Positions 1 to 6,832 of a stretch of 13,219 bases of DNA are shown here, piece by piece. How positions within the stretch are numbered: the first letter of the stretch is position 1; each line of letters begins with the position of its first letter. Location: positions 1 to 13,219 of the forward strand of contig CALHAO010000106.1 in NCBI GenBank assembly GCA_937931765.1, read 5' to 3'. The DNA comes from an uncultured Thiotrichaceae bacterium. GTDB lineage: Bacteria > Pseudomonadota > Gammaproteobacteria > Thiotrichales > Thiotrichaceae. The notes under the pieces are model-generated. The model ran no database searches, had not been told where the DNA came from, and saw only the letters and a program-made list of their open reading frames with translations. A program made the position numbers and the translations under genes.

Positions 1-147
1 ACCGGTTACGTCGCCGGGAATGCGTATAACGCTGCCCGATAAATAATTCTAGTGGTCTAAACATGGTTGGCGATTGTACCGGTAGAAGAATAAAAACTCA
101 GCTTTAATAACTTGGCTTTAATTATTTTAGTAATACAGGTGCCCCCA
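1..147. other. Window edge and leader of the first gene
   Basis: The first ~46 bases look like the 3' end of a plus-strand gene cut by the window edge. Two frames are open: one ends with TAA at 40-42, the other reads ...SPGMRITLPDK and ends with TAA at 44-46. I cannot choose between them or name the gene. From 47 to 147 the DNA is AT-rich. A weak promoter-like pair, TTGGCG (67-72) and TAAAAA (91-96), is separated by 18 bp ahead of the gene at 148. No terminator is visible. Confidence 0.25.
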
Positions 148-492
148 ATGCTCATCACACAAACCCCAAAATACTTATTATCATTACTATTGTGTATCCC
201 TTTATATGCAAACACAGCGAATGCAGCAGACAAATCAGTCCACTCAGACACAGCTGCCACTGTCAAAGTTCAGCCGGTAAAACAGACAAAAACCGCTGCC
301 GCAACCAAAACTGGCTACCCGAAACGTGGCATGACCATGAAACAGGTGCGCCGCCACTATGGTAAGCCACATTCAGCCCGCAAATCAGTAGGCAAGGTCA
401 AGAAAAAATGGCCCCGTATTACTGTTTGGAATTATGGCAAATTTTCTGTTTATTTTGAACGCCATATTACACTTCATACTGTGGTTCACTGA
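148..492 (+). CDS. Small exported protein, BamE/SmpA-like C-terminal half (tentative)
   Basis: A 114-residue protein of unknown function. I start it at ATG 148, not at the in-frame TTG 112, because this puts a clean signal peptide at the N-terminus: a hydrophobic core around residues 9-20 and an Ala-Asn-Ala site, with cleavage likely after residue 26. The mature part opens with a Lys/Thr/Ala-rich linker (about 27-56). A compact basic domain (57-114) follows, beginning RGMTMKQVRRHYGKP and ending in a Trp/Tyr/Phe-rich strand pattern (VWNYGKFSVYFE). The 'GMT..QV....G.P' opening recalls small periplasmic BamE/SmpA-type proteins, but that is inference from pattern alone. The ribosome site is weak (AGGT near 136). 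The 3' end overlaps the convergent yigZ gene by 26 bp. Confidence 0.7.
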   Translation: MLITQTPKYLLSLLLCIPLYANTANAADKSVHSDTAATVKVQPVKQTKTAAATKTGYPKRGMTMKQVRRHYGKPHSARKSVGKVKKKWPRITVWNYGKFSVYFERHITLHTVVH

Positions 493-1087
493 TTATAATT
501 TGCCCCCGACCAACATCCGCCAGACGTTGCTGCAACGCTGACCATTGATCCCTCGGGCACTGGCAATAAACCGTCAGTGCTTCAGCATAGGAAGTATCAG
601 TGATCTCTACGCTGAACTGCCCTAATAAATGACGAACCGCATCTTCCAACGCATAAGACAGGCTTAAATTAATCGGCTTATAGTCGATTTGCATGCAGGT
701 CGGTGTGCTTTTCAGCGCTTCACTGACTGACCCTGAATACGCACGTGCCAAGCCGCCGGTTCCCAGCTTAATTCCACCAAAGTAGCGCACCACCACCGCC
801 ACGATCTCACCCACATCACTGTGCTGTAAAACATTCAGCATCGGCTTACCTGCCGTACCTCCCGGCTCGCCATCATCACTACAACTGACACTCGTCGTGT
901 TATTTGGCTCTCCCGCCAGAAAAGCCCAGCAAACATGCCGTGCATCCGGATAATTTGAACGAACCGAATCGATGAATGCGTATGCTGCCTGGGAGTCAGG
1001 TGCATGACCGATAAATGCAATGAAGCGGCTTTTTTTGATTACCTGCTCGCATTGAGTATTTTTTTCAGGAATTAAATAATCGCCCAT
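467..1087 (-). CDS. yigZ: YigZ/IMPACT family protein
   Basis: A 206-residue member of the IMPACT (UPF0029/YigZ) family, close to the roughly 205 residues of E. coli YigZ. The N-terminal IMPACT domain contains the family signature at about residues 71-117: DDGEPGGTAGKP, then VVVRYFGGIKLGTGGLARAY. The C-terminal part (about 135-206) fits the small ferredoxin-like domain of this family. Bacterial members are soluble and have been linked to ribosome or nucleic-acid binding, but the exact role is unsettled. ATG 1087 is the only start available, since an in-frame TGA lies two codons upstream. It aligns with E. coli (MxxxLIP), although no clear Shine-Dalgarno is seen. The gene is divergent from the gene at 1210 and convergent with the gene at 148. 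Confidence 0.93.
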   Translation of the reverse strand: MGDYLIPEKNTQCEQVIKKSRFIAFIGHAPDSQAAYAFIDSVRSNYPDARHVCWAFLAGEPNNTTSVSCSDDGEPGGTAGKPMLNVLQHSDVGEIVAVVVRYFGGIKLGTGGLARAYSGSVSEALKSTPTCMQIDYKPINLSLSYALEDAVRHLLGQFSVEITDTSYAEALTVYCQCPRDQWSALQQRLADVGRGQIIISEPQYEV

Positions 1088-1100
1088 GTGTCACATGTAA

Positions 1101-1128
1101 GTTACAGTAGGAACAAACGGTGTATAAT
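1101..1128 (+). promoter_or_regulatory. Candidate sigma-70 promoter for the gene at 1210
   Basis: A perfect -10 TATAAT lies at 1123-1128, with GTTACA (4 of 6 matches to TTGACA) at 1101-1106 and a 16-bp spacer. It sits in the 122-bp divergent gap between yigZ and the gene at 1210 and would give a leader of about 75 nt. The call rests on sequence match only. Confidence 0.5.
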
Positions 1129-1209
1129 GTATAGTCAGGCAAAAATTCATATATTTCACTACAGTTACCTCATACATAATGACCCACACAAGACTAGGAG
1201 AAAGTTGAT

Positions 1210-1518
1210 GTGGTACAACAAATGCTAGTCAGAACTATAGTAATCGTCGGACTACTGGCTGGGCCTATCAGTCAAAAAGCTTATTCAGAAGAGAATATGA
1301 TGCTTAAGTCCCGGTTACAAACTCAGACTGAAACCCAGCAACCTGAAAAAAAATCATTGTTGTCCAACATGCTGGATAGTACAAATATCTATGAGTACCT
1401 GCTCGGCAACCCTGATTTCGCTAAGGTGCAAGATATAACTATCCGCCTGTGGGATAAACACACCAATATCAGAAAATACCGCACACACATGAAAGATGAT
1501 TTTATTCAGACTGATTGA
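1210..1518 (+). CDS. Small exported protein of unknown function
   Basis: A 102-residue protein I do not recognise. The N-terminus has a hydrophobic stretch (about residues 5-19) and a plausible signal-peptidase site after Ala-Tyr-Ser at residue 26, so a periplasmic location is inferred. The mature part is polar, with a Gln/Thr-rich stretch (about 36-46) followed by a mixed segment containing IYEYLLGNPDF and ending in a charged tail. The start chosen is GTG 1210, because AGGAG at 1196-1200 lies 9 nt upstream. The next in-frame ATG (1222) is 21 nt from that site. An out-of-frame ATG at 1208 reads six codons and stops at 1226-1228. The 3' end overlaps the convergent DUF2384 gene by 13 bp. Confidence 0.6.
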   Translation: MVQQMLVRTIVIVGLLAGPISQKAYSEENMMLKSRLQTQTETQQPEKKSLLSNMLDSTNIYEYLLGNPDFAKVQDITIRLWDKHTNIRKYRTHMKDDFIQTD

Positions 1519-1943
1519 TTCCGTTTCGCCTCAGCAGCGGCATGCATCGCATCATTAATGGCATAACCGTAAGTGCAATCAACTTCAATTCTGACTTTCT
1601 GTAAGCCATTAACACCCTCATCCAGTATTACACCAAGAGGCGTGCGTTTACTGAAACGGCGGTGCGGCTTCTGTAACCACATAACACGCATCTGACTACT
1701 AAACGGAAAAGTGGTGCGCAACGCATCAGAAATACCCACAATATGATCGATACGCTTCAACACATCGCTTTCTTGCGGTAACGACTTACTACCCTGGCGG
1801 TATGCATTCAAATGGCGGGTTTTGGCTTCATCAGACAGGCCCAGTACACTCAGCATTTCTTCAGCTGATATTTTCCACTCATCCATGTGAGTCACCACCG
1901 CCTGTGTTAATGCAGTCATTTGCTCATGAGTAAACTCGCTCAT
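1506..1943 (-). CDS. DUF2384 (MbcA/ParS/Xre) antitoxin-family protein, no RES toxin nearby
   Basis: A 145-residue protein. Residues about 24-70 look like a small Xre-type helix-turn-helix region (W-K-I-S-A-E-E-M-L-S-V-L-G...). Residues about 70-122 match the DUF2384 pattern: MWLQKPHRRF, then RTPLGVILDEGVNGLQKVR, comparable to the 'WL..PN..F....P...I..G...V' signature of Xre/MbcA/ParS antitoxins. Family members usually neutralise a RES-domain NAD-degrading toxin and repress their own operon. No RES protein is encoded next to it. The gene follows a small unknown gene, overlapping it by ATGA (1940-1943), and has its own AAGGA (1950-1954) 6 nt before ATG. The partner and the function are therefore open. 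It could be an orphan regulator. Confidence 0.75.
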   Translation of the reverse strand: MSEFTHEQMTALTQAVVTHMDEWKISAEEMLSVLGLSDEAKTRHLNAYRQGSKSLPQESDVLKRIDHIVGISDALRTTFPFSSQMRVMWLQKPHRRFSKRTPLGVILDEGVNGLQKVRIEVDCTYGYAINDAMHAAAEAKRNQSV

Positions 1944-2251
1944 GCATCATCCTTGTTGACAGATTTTAAACCCTGAATAGAAACCACATTGCTGGCTCTG
2001 GGTTCATCAATAAAATGCGGCTTATCTTTATTATCAATACCCGCCTGTTTTGCCAACTCGCGCTCACGAGTGGAAATCAAATCAAAACACATTTTAATAT
2101 CCTCCACCGTGTCATCACTCAAGGGATAACGCACTGCTGAATCAGAAGGTGTCAGATCCCGCACCACTTTGGCCAATGTTTTGCGCATAGCCATTAAAAC
2201 CCGCCTTTCTGTAGAGAAATTTTCGTCCGACATATTCTGATCATCAACCAC
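1940..2251 (-). CDS. Small hypothetical protein, translationally coupled to the DUF2384 gene
   Basis: A 103-residue soluble, mostly helical-looking protein with no signal peptide or membrane segment. The core (about 14-70) contains RRVLMAMRKTLAKVVRDL, then PLSDDTVEDIKMCFDLISTRERELAK. The C-terminus holds a DEPRASNVV segment. From memory this resembles short proteobacterial proteins that databases sometimes label 'segregation and condensation protein A', but no kleisin-like architecture is visible at this length and I do not adopt that name. The start is uncertain: GTG 2251 is bounded by an in-frame TAA just upstream, and ATG 2233 (97 residues) is equally possible. Neither has a good ribosome site. 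Its stop overlaps the start of the DUF2384 gene, so the two are probably made together. Confidence 0.65.
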   Translation of the reverse strand: MVDDQNMSDENFSTERRVLMAMRKTLAKVVRDLTPSDSAVRYPLSDDTVEDIKMCFDLISTRERELAKQAGIDNKDKPHFIDEPRASNVVSIQGLKSVNKDDA

Positions 2252-2335
2252 TGTTTAAGAATGATTGATGTTAGCACCTCAACAAACGACTCTCCAATAC
2301 TCACCTTGTAATAGAGCTGGCAGCTTTAACAACCT

Positions 2336-2938
2336 TCAGCAGCCATGTGTCATCAAGCTGGCCCAGGCTCCACCTTCATCATGCACAATCCGGATACGGG
2401 ATAAAGTGCCGTGCTCAACATTGAGTGAAAAAAAGCGATCACTTGGAATACCTAACACATCGGACAATAAAATACGCAACACACCGGGGTGCGTTACCAA
2501 TAATATCTGCTGGCCTTTATGTTTTCTAATCAGCTGCCCCCAGCCCTTCAGCACGCGTTTTTTAAATGCCGGAAAAGGCTCTCCACTAGGTGGGCGCAAT
2601 TCAGCCGGATCACTCCACCACTGCGCCAGTTTTTGCGGGTTTTTCTGCATGACCACATGGGGAAAATCACCCTCCCACGAGCCAAAATCCATCTCCCTGA
2701 AATCCTTCCATTCTTTCAGTTCGAGCTCATGTTTTTCCGCCACCCATTTAGCAAACTGCGAACAACGTAATTTCGGTGATGAAACCACCACGTTCCAATC
2801 ACTCTTACGCCGCACCGCTTTTTTCAGGCCTTTCATGCCCTCAGTACTAACAGGACAATCCAGTGAACCACAAAACACTTCACCGGCGTCTACCTCTGCG
2901 CTGGGCAGCAGGTCAATATACGTAGTAGGAATGCTCAC
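2336..2938 (-). CDS. Histidine phosphatase superfamily protein lacking the catalytic RHG motif
   Basis: A 200-residue protein of the phosphoglycerate mutase-like/CobC-type histidine phosphatase fold. Family landmarks seen: VVSSPKLRC with Arg58, FREMDFGSWEG with Glu82, LLVTHPGVLRI with the second catalytic His150, and EHGTLSRI near 175-182. In active members the first strand ends in Leu-Arg-His-Gly-Glu, the His being the residue that is phosphorylated. Here the same place reads Leu-Leu-Pro-Ser-Ala-Glu (residues 10-15; codons CCC AGC GCA at 2905-2897). The nucleophile is absent although the reading frame is intact. GTG 2938 is the likely start, 6 bp after the greA stop, with no clear Shine-Dalgarno, which suggests coupling to greA. 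It is either a pseudo-enzyme or a functionally diverged member. Confidence 0.85.
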   Translation of the reverse strand: MSIPTTYIDLLPSAEVDAGEVFCGSLDCPVSTEGMKGLKKAVRRKSDWNVVVSSPKLRCSQFAKWVAEKHELELKEWKDFREMDFGSWEGDFPHVVMQKNPQKLAQWWSDPAELRPPSGEPFPAFKKRVLKGWGQLIRKHKGQQILLVTHPGVLRILLSDVLGIPSDRFFSLNVEHGTLSRIRIVHDEGGAWASLMTHGC

Positions 2939-2944
2939 CGATAA

Positions 2945-3427
2945 TCAGGCGTAACGCACTTCGACAATTTCATACTCACGGATGCCACCCGGAGCCTGTA
3001 CAGTCGCAATATCGCCTTCTTCTTTGCCAATTAATGCTCTGGCCACCGGAGAAGATACTGCAATCCTGCTTTTTTTAATGTCGGATTCAATATCACCAAC
3101 AATCTGGTACTCAATGGTTTCGCCGGATTCAACTTCTTCCAGCTCAACCCACGCACCAAATACTACTTTGCCCGCATTAGCAGCACCGACTGCAGCCACA
3201 TCGATCACCTGTGCATTAGACAATACACCTTCCAGTTCCTGAATGCGGCCTTCGCAAAAGCCCTGTTGCTCACGCGCTGCATGGTACTCGGCATTTTCTT
3301 TCAAATCACCGTGCTCACGTGCCTCAGCAATAGACTGCACAATTTTTGGACGCTCTTCTTTTTTCAGGCGCTCCAGCTCTTTATTAAGCTCCTCAGCACC
3401 CGCCGCCGTCACCGGTGGTCTGTTCAT
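2945..3427 (-). CDS. greA: Transcription elongation factor GreA
   Basis: A 160-residue GreA (E. coli, 158). It binds the RNA polymerase secondary channel and stimulates cleavage of backtracked transcripts. The N-terminal antiparallel coiled coil spans about residues 10-76 and carries the acidic tip in AREHGDLKENAEYH, with Asp41 and Glu44 at the same numbers as in E. coli. The C-terminal FKBP-like domain (about 80-160) contains SPVARALIGKEEGD and the closing PGGIREYEIVEVRY strand. ATG 3427 is preceded by AAGGA about 9 nt upstream, in the 14-bp gap after the carB stop, so it is read with carB. The carB-greA order is common in gammaproteobacteria. Confidence 0.97.
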   Translation of the reverse strand: MNRPPVTAAGAEELNKELERLKKEERPKIVQSIAEAREHGDLKENAEYHAAREQQGFCEGRIQELEGVLSNAQVIDVAAVGAANAGKVVFGAWVELEEVESGETIEYQIVGDIESDIKKSRIAVSSPVARALIGKEEGDIATVQAPGGIREYEIVEVRYA

Positions 3428-3441
3428 AATATTATTCCTTA

Positions 3442-6400
3442 TTAAATATTACCGCTGTGCAGATCCTGCAAACGGTATACTTGTTCTTCTTCAGTGTGAG
3501 CCATTGCCATACAATGCGCCTTCGCACCCTCAATCGTGGTGCTATAAGTCACTTTATGTTGCAAGGCTTCGCGACGGATTTCAAATGAATCCAAAGTCGA
3601 CTGCTCACCTTCGGTTGTATTTATAATCATAGCAATCTCATCGTTCATAATCATATCAACGATATTGGGACGCCCTTCACGCATTTTGTTTACAACATTG
3701 CAGCTGATTCCGACACCTTCCAGCTCACGTGCCGTGCCACGAGTAGCAATAATGCTAAAGCCCAGATCAGCCAGCATGCCACCTAATTCTTTCAAATGAC
3801 GACGATCTGCCTCACGCACACTAACAAAAGCCACACCTCGTTCCGGATAGATTTCACCCGCTGCCCGCTGCGATTTGCCAAATGCTTCCGCAAATGTCTT
3901 ACCCACACCCATGACTTCGCCCGTTGATTTCATCTCAGGACTCAAAATAGGGTCAACTTCCGGGAATTTAATAAACGGGAAAACCGCTTCTTTCACTGAA
4001 AAATATTCCGGAATAACTTCTTCAGTCGCACCCTGTTCAACCAAAGTCTGACCCGCCATACATCTGGCCGCAATTTTAGCTAACGGGCGGCCAATAGCCT
4101 TGGAAACATAAGGTACCGTACGTGATGCACGTGGATTCACTTCCAACACATAAACATCATCGCCCTTAATCGCAAACTGCGTATTCATCAGGCCAATAAC
4201 CCCTAATGCCCGTGCCATATCAGCAGACTGTTTGCGTAACACATCCTGGATTTCCTCACTTAATGAGTAAGGTGGCAATGAACACGCTGAATCACCGGAG
4301 TGGATACCTGCCTGCTCAATATGCTGCATAATACCGCCAATCAACACATCTTTACCATCGCAAATCGCATCAACATCCACTTCAATCGCATCATCAAGGA
4401 AACGATCCAGCAGTACCGGAGAGTCGTTTGAAACCGAAACCGCCGTAGTCATATAACGACGTAACTCTTTTTCGTTATACACGATTTCCATGCCGCGACC
4501 ACCGAGTACATAAGACGGACGTACCACTAATGGATAACCCACCTCTTCCGCCAGTCTCACCGCCTCATCCATACTACTGGCCGTACGATTAGGCGGCTGC
4601 TTCAGGCCTAATTTTTCGATCAACTGCTGGAAACGCTCACGATCCTCCGCCAAATCAATGGAATCCGGAGAAGTACCAATAATAGGTGCTCCCAAAGCTT
4701 CCAGATCGCGTGCCAGTTTCAGCGGCGTTTGTCCGCCGTACTGCACAATCACACCGTGAGGCTTTTCCAGATCAACGATTTCCATTACGTCTTCCAGCGT
4801 CAGCGGCTCGAAGTACAAACGGTCTGAGGTATCATAATCCGTCGACACTGTTTCGGGGTTACAGTTAACCATAATGGTTTCATAACCATCTTCACGCAGT
4901 GATAAAGCCGCATGCACACAGCAATAGTCAAATTCGATGCCCTGACCAATCCGGTTTGGGCCACCGCCCAGTACCATGATTTTTTTATTGTCTGTCGGCT
5001 CTGATTCGCATTCTTCCTCGTAGGTTGAATACATATAAGCCGTGTCAGTCGCAAATTCAGCCGCACAGGTATCAACCCGTTTATAAACCGGTTTGATACC
5101 CAGTTTTTTTCGTGCATTGCGTACCACACGCTCTTCCTGAGCCAGCAATTTGGCTAAGCGCCGGTCAGAGAAACCCTTACGCTTGAGCATGAACATTTCA
5201 TCAGCATCAATCTCATTCAACAAGCGGTTTTTCAGGCCGGTTTCCAGATCGATCAACTCCTGCATCTGCACCAAAAACCAAGGATCAATACTGCAAAGTC
5301 CGTGAATTTCTTCCATGCTCATGCCAAAACGAAAAGCATCGGCTACGTATAAAATACGTTCAGCTTTCGGCACAGTCAGCTCACGACGCAATATATCCTT
5401 GGCATCCTCGGCCGTCTGATCAAGACGTTCATCCAGACCATCAATGTCGGTTTCCAGCCCGCGCAATGCTTTTTGCAGCGACTCCTGAAAAGTACGACCA
5501 ATGGCCATCACTTCGCCCACCGACTTCATTTGTGTAGTCAGACGCGCATCCGCCTTAGGGAATTTTTCAAAAGTGAAACGTGGAATTTTAGTTACTACGT
5601 AATCAATGCTAGGCTCAAATGAAGCCGGTGTTGCGCCACCGGTAATTTCGTTGCGCAACTCATCCAGCGTGAAACCCACCGCCAGTTTAGCTGCCACTTT
5701 GGCAATCGGGAAACCGGTTGCTTTGGAGGCCAGCGCTGAAGAGCGTGAAACCCGTGGATTCATTTCGATGACGATAATACGCCCATTCTCAGGATTAATT
5801 GAGAACTGTACGTTAGAACCACCGGTATCCACACCAATTTTGCGCAATACAGCCAATGAAGCATTACGCAGCAGTTGGTATTCTTTATCGGTGAGTGTTT
5901 GCGCCGGAGCTACCGTAATAGAGTCGCCGGTATGCACACCCATCGGGTCAAAGTTTTCAATTGAGCAGATAATGATGCAGTTATCTTTATGATCACGCAC
6001 CACTTCCATTTCATATTCTTTCCAACCCAGCAGCGACTCTTCCAACAACACTTCTGTGGTTGGCGACATATCCAGACCACGGGCAACAATGGTTTCAAAT
6101 TCCTGCTTGTTGTAAGCAATACCACCACCGGCTCCACCCATAGTGAATGACGGACGGATAATAACTGGATAACCCAGTTCTTTTTGAGCTGCCCAGCCAT
6201 CTTCCATGCTATGAGCAATAAAGGAGCGTGCTGAACCCAGACCAATTTCCGTCATCGCAGTACGGAATTTTTCACGATCTTCCGCCATATCAATAGCTTC
6301 TTTGCTCGCACCGATCATTTCGACACCGAATTCTTCCAGCACGTTTTCACGTGCCAGATCCAATGCACAGTTCAATGCCGTCTGGCCACCCATAGTGGGC

Positions 6401-6660
6401 AGCAGTGCATCAGGACGTTCTTTTTCGATAATTTTGGCGACGGTTTCCCAGCGGATAGGCTCAATGTAGATCGCATCGGCCATTTCCGGATCGGTCATAA
6501 TAGTGGCTGGATTCGAGTTCACCAGAATGACACGATAGCCTTCTTCGCGCAGTGCCTTACAGGCTTGTGCACCAGAATAATCAAACTCACAGGCTTGTCC
6601 GATAACAATCGGGCCAGCACCAATAATCAGAATACTTTTTATGTCACTACGTTTTGGCAT
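3442..6660 (-). CDS. carB: Carbamoyl-phosphate synthase large subunit
   Basis: A 1072-residue protein (E. coli, 1073) that makes carbamoyl phosphate from bicarbonate, 2 ATP and ammonia passed from CarA, feeding arginine and pyrimidine synthesis. The N-terminal carboxyphosphate half begins IGAGPIVIGQACEFDYSG. An oligomerisation segment lies around 400-550. The second half opens with GGGPNRIGQGIEFDYCC near 560 and holds the carbamoyl-phosphate ATP-grasp site. The C-terminal MGS-like allosteric domain (about 935-1072) keeps the UMP/IMP-contact residues, offset by one from E. coli: Ser947, Thr973, Thr976 and Lys992. Nucleotide and ornithine control is therefore probably intact. ATG 6660 has a modest purine-rich site (AGAAG). 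The gene is separated from carA by a 172-bp spacer carrying a long inverted repeat. Confidence 0.98.
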   Translation of the reverse strand: MPKRSDIKSILIIGAGPIVIGQACEFDYSGAQACKALREEGYRVILVNSNPATIMTDPEMADAIYIEPIRWETVAKIIEKERPDALLPTMGGQTALNCALDLARENVLEEFGVEMIGASKEAIDMAEDREKFRTAMTEIGLGSARSFIAHSMEDGWAAQKELGYPVIIRPSFTMGGAGGGIAYNKQEFETIVARGLDMSPTTEVLLEESLLGWKEYEMEVVRDHKDNCIIICSIENFDPMGVHTGDSITVAPAQTLTDKEYQLLRNASLAVLRKIGVDTGGSNVQFSINPENGRIIVIEMNPRVSRSSALASKATGFPIAKVAAKLAVGFTLDELRNEITGGATPASFEPSIDYVVTKIPRFTFEKFPKADARLTTQMKSVGEVMAIGRTFQESLQKALRGLETDIDGLDERLDQTAEDAKDILRRELTVPKAERILYVADAFRFGMSMEEIHGLCSIDPWFLVQMQELIDLETGLKNRLLNEIDADEMFMLKRKGFSDRRLAKLLAQEERVVRNARKKLGIKPVYKRVDTCAAEFATDTAYMYSTYEEECESEPTDNKKIMVLGGGPNRIGQGIEFDYCCVHAALSLREDGYETIMVNCNPETVSTDYDTSDRLYFEPLTLEDVMEIVDLEKPHGVIVQYGGQTPLKLARDLEALGAPIIGTSPDSIDLAEDRERFQQLIEKLGLKQPPNRTASSMDEAVRLAEEVGYPLVVRPSYVLGGRGMEIVYNEKELRRYMTTAVSVSNDSPVLLDRFLDDAIEVDVDAICDGKDVLIGGIMQHIEQAGIHSGDSACSLPPYSLSEEIQDVLRKQSADMARALGVIGLMNTQFAIKGDDVYVLEVNPRASRTVPYVSKAIGRPLAKIAARCMAGQTLVEQGATEEVIPEYFSVKEAVFPFIKFPEVDPILSPEMKSTGEVMGVGKTFAEAFGKSQRAAGEIYPERGVAFVSVREADRRHLKELGGMLADLGFSIIATRGTARELEGVGISCNVVNKMREGRPNIVDMIMNDEIAMIINTTEGEQSTLDSFEIRREALQHKVTYSTTIEGAKAHCMAMAHTEEEQVYRLQDLHSGNI

Positions 6661-6692
6661 TGCTTCTACTCTTTCGCTTGGGTTTGGCTATT

Positions 6693-6712
6693 CCGTTTCT
6701 AAATATAAACGG
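6693..6712. repeat. Small hairpin CCGTTT/AAACGG just upstream of carB
   Basis: Arms at 6693-6698 and 6707-6712 with an 8-nt AT-rich loop. It shares its last two bases (6711-6712) with the outer end of the large inverted repeat, so in RNA the two structures compete at that base pair. It lies about 30 nt upstream of the carB start. Confidence 0.45.
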
Positions 6713-6802
6713 GATAGTCAGGCGTGTATTGGCTTACAACCGGCGTAAACACGTTTCACTCAGGCATACTTGGTTTTCAGACAATACACGCCTGACTATC
6801 CC
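6711..6802. repeat. Perfect 21-bp inverted repeat in the carA-carB spacer
   Basis: The left arm at 6711-6731 (beginning GGGATAGTCAGGCG) and the right arm at 6782-6802 (ending CGCCTGACTATCCC) are exact reverse complements over 21 bp and enclose 50 bp. A degenerate extra copy of the arm, TCAGGCATACTTGG, lies inside at 6760-6773. In the carAB transcript this could form a very stable stem. At DNA level the 92-bp unit with terminal inverted repeats resembles a REP- or MITE-like insertion. I see no target-site duplication. Confidence 0.8.
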
Positions 6803-6832
6803 TTAGTAGCATCTGATACAACTCGTCTTTAT

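Noticed and set aside
1131..1140. ATAGTCAGGC shared between the yigZ upstream gap and the carA-carB inverted repeat
   Set aside because: A single 10-base match is expected by chance many times in 13 kb, and the flanks do not match.
2316..2326. AGCTGGCAGCT palindrome after the phosphatase gene as a terminator
   Set aside because: The loop would be one base and no T-tract follows on the minus strand, so it is not a credible terminator.
2265..2954. A 229-codon plus-strand open frame opposite the phosphatase gene
   Set aside because: Its composition (Ser/Cys/Phe-rich) is typical of a shadow frame, while the minus-strand frame shows clear histidine-phosphatase motifs throughout.
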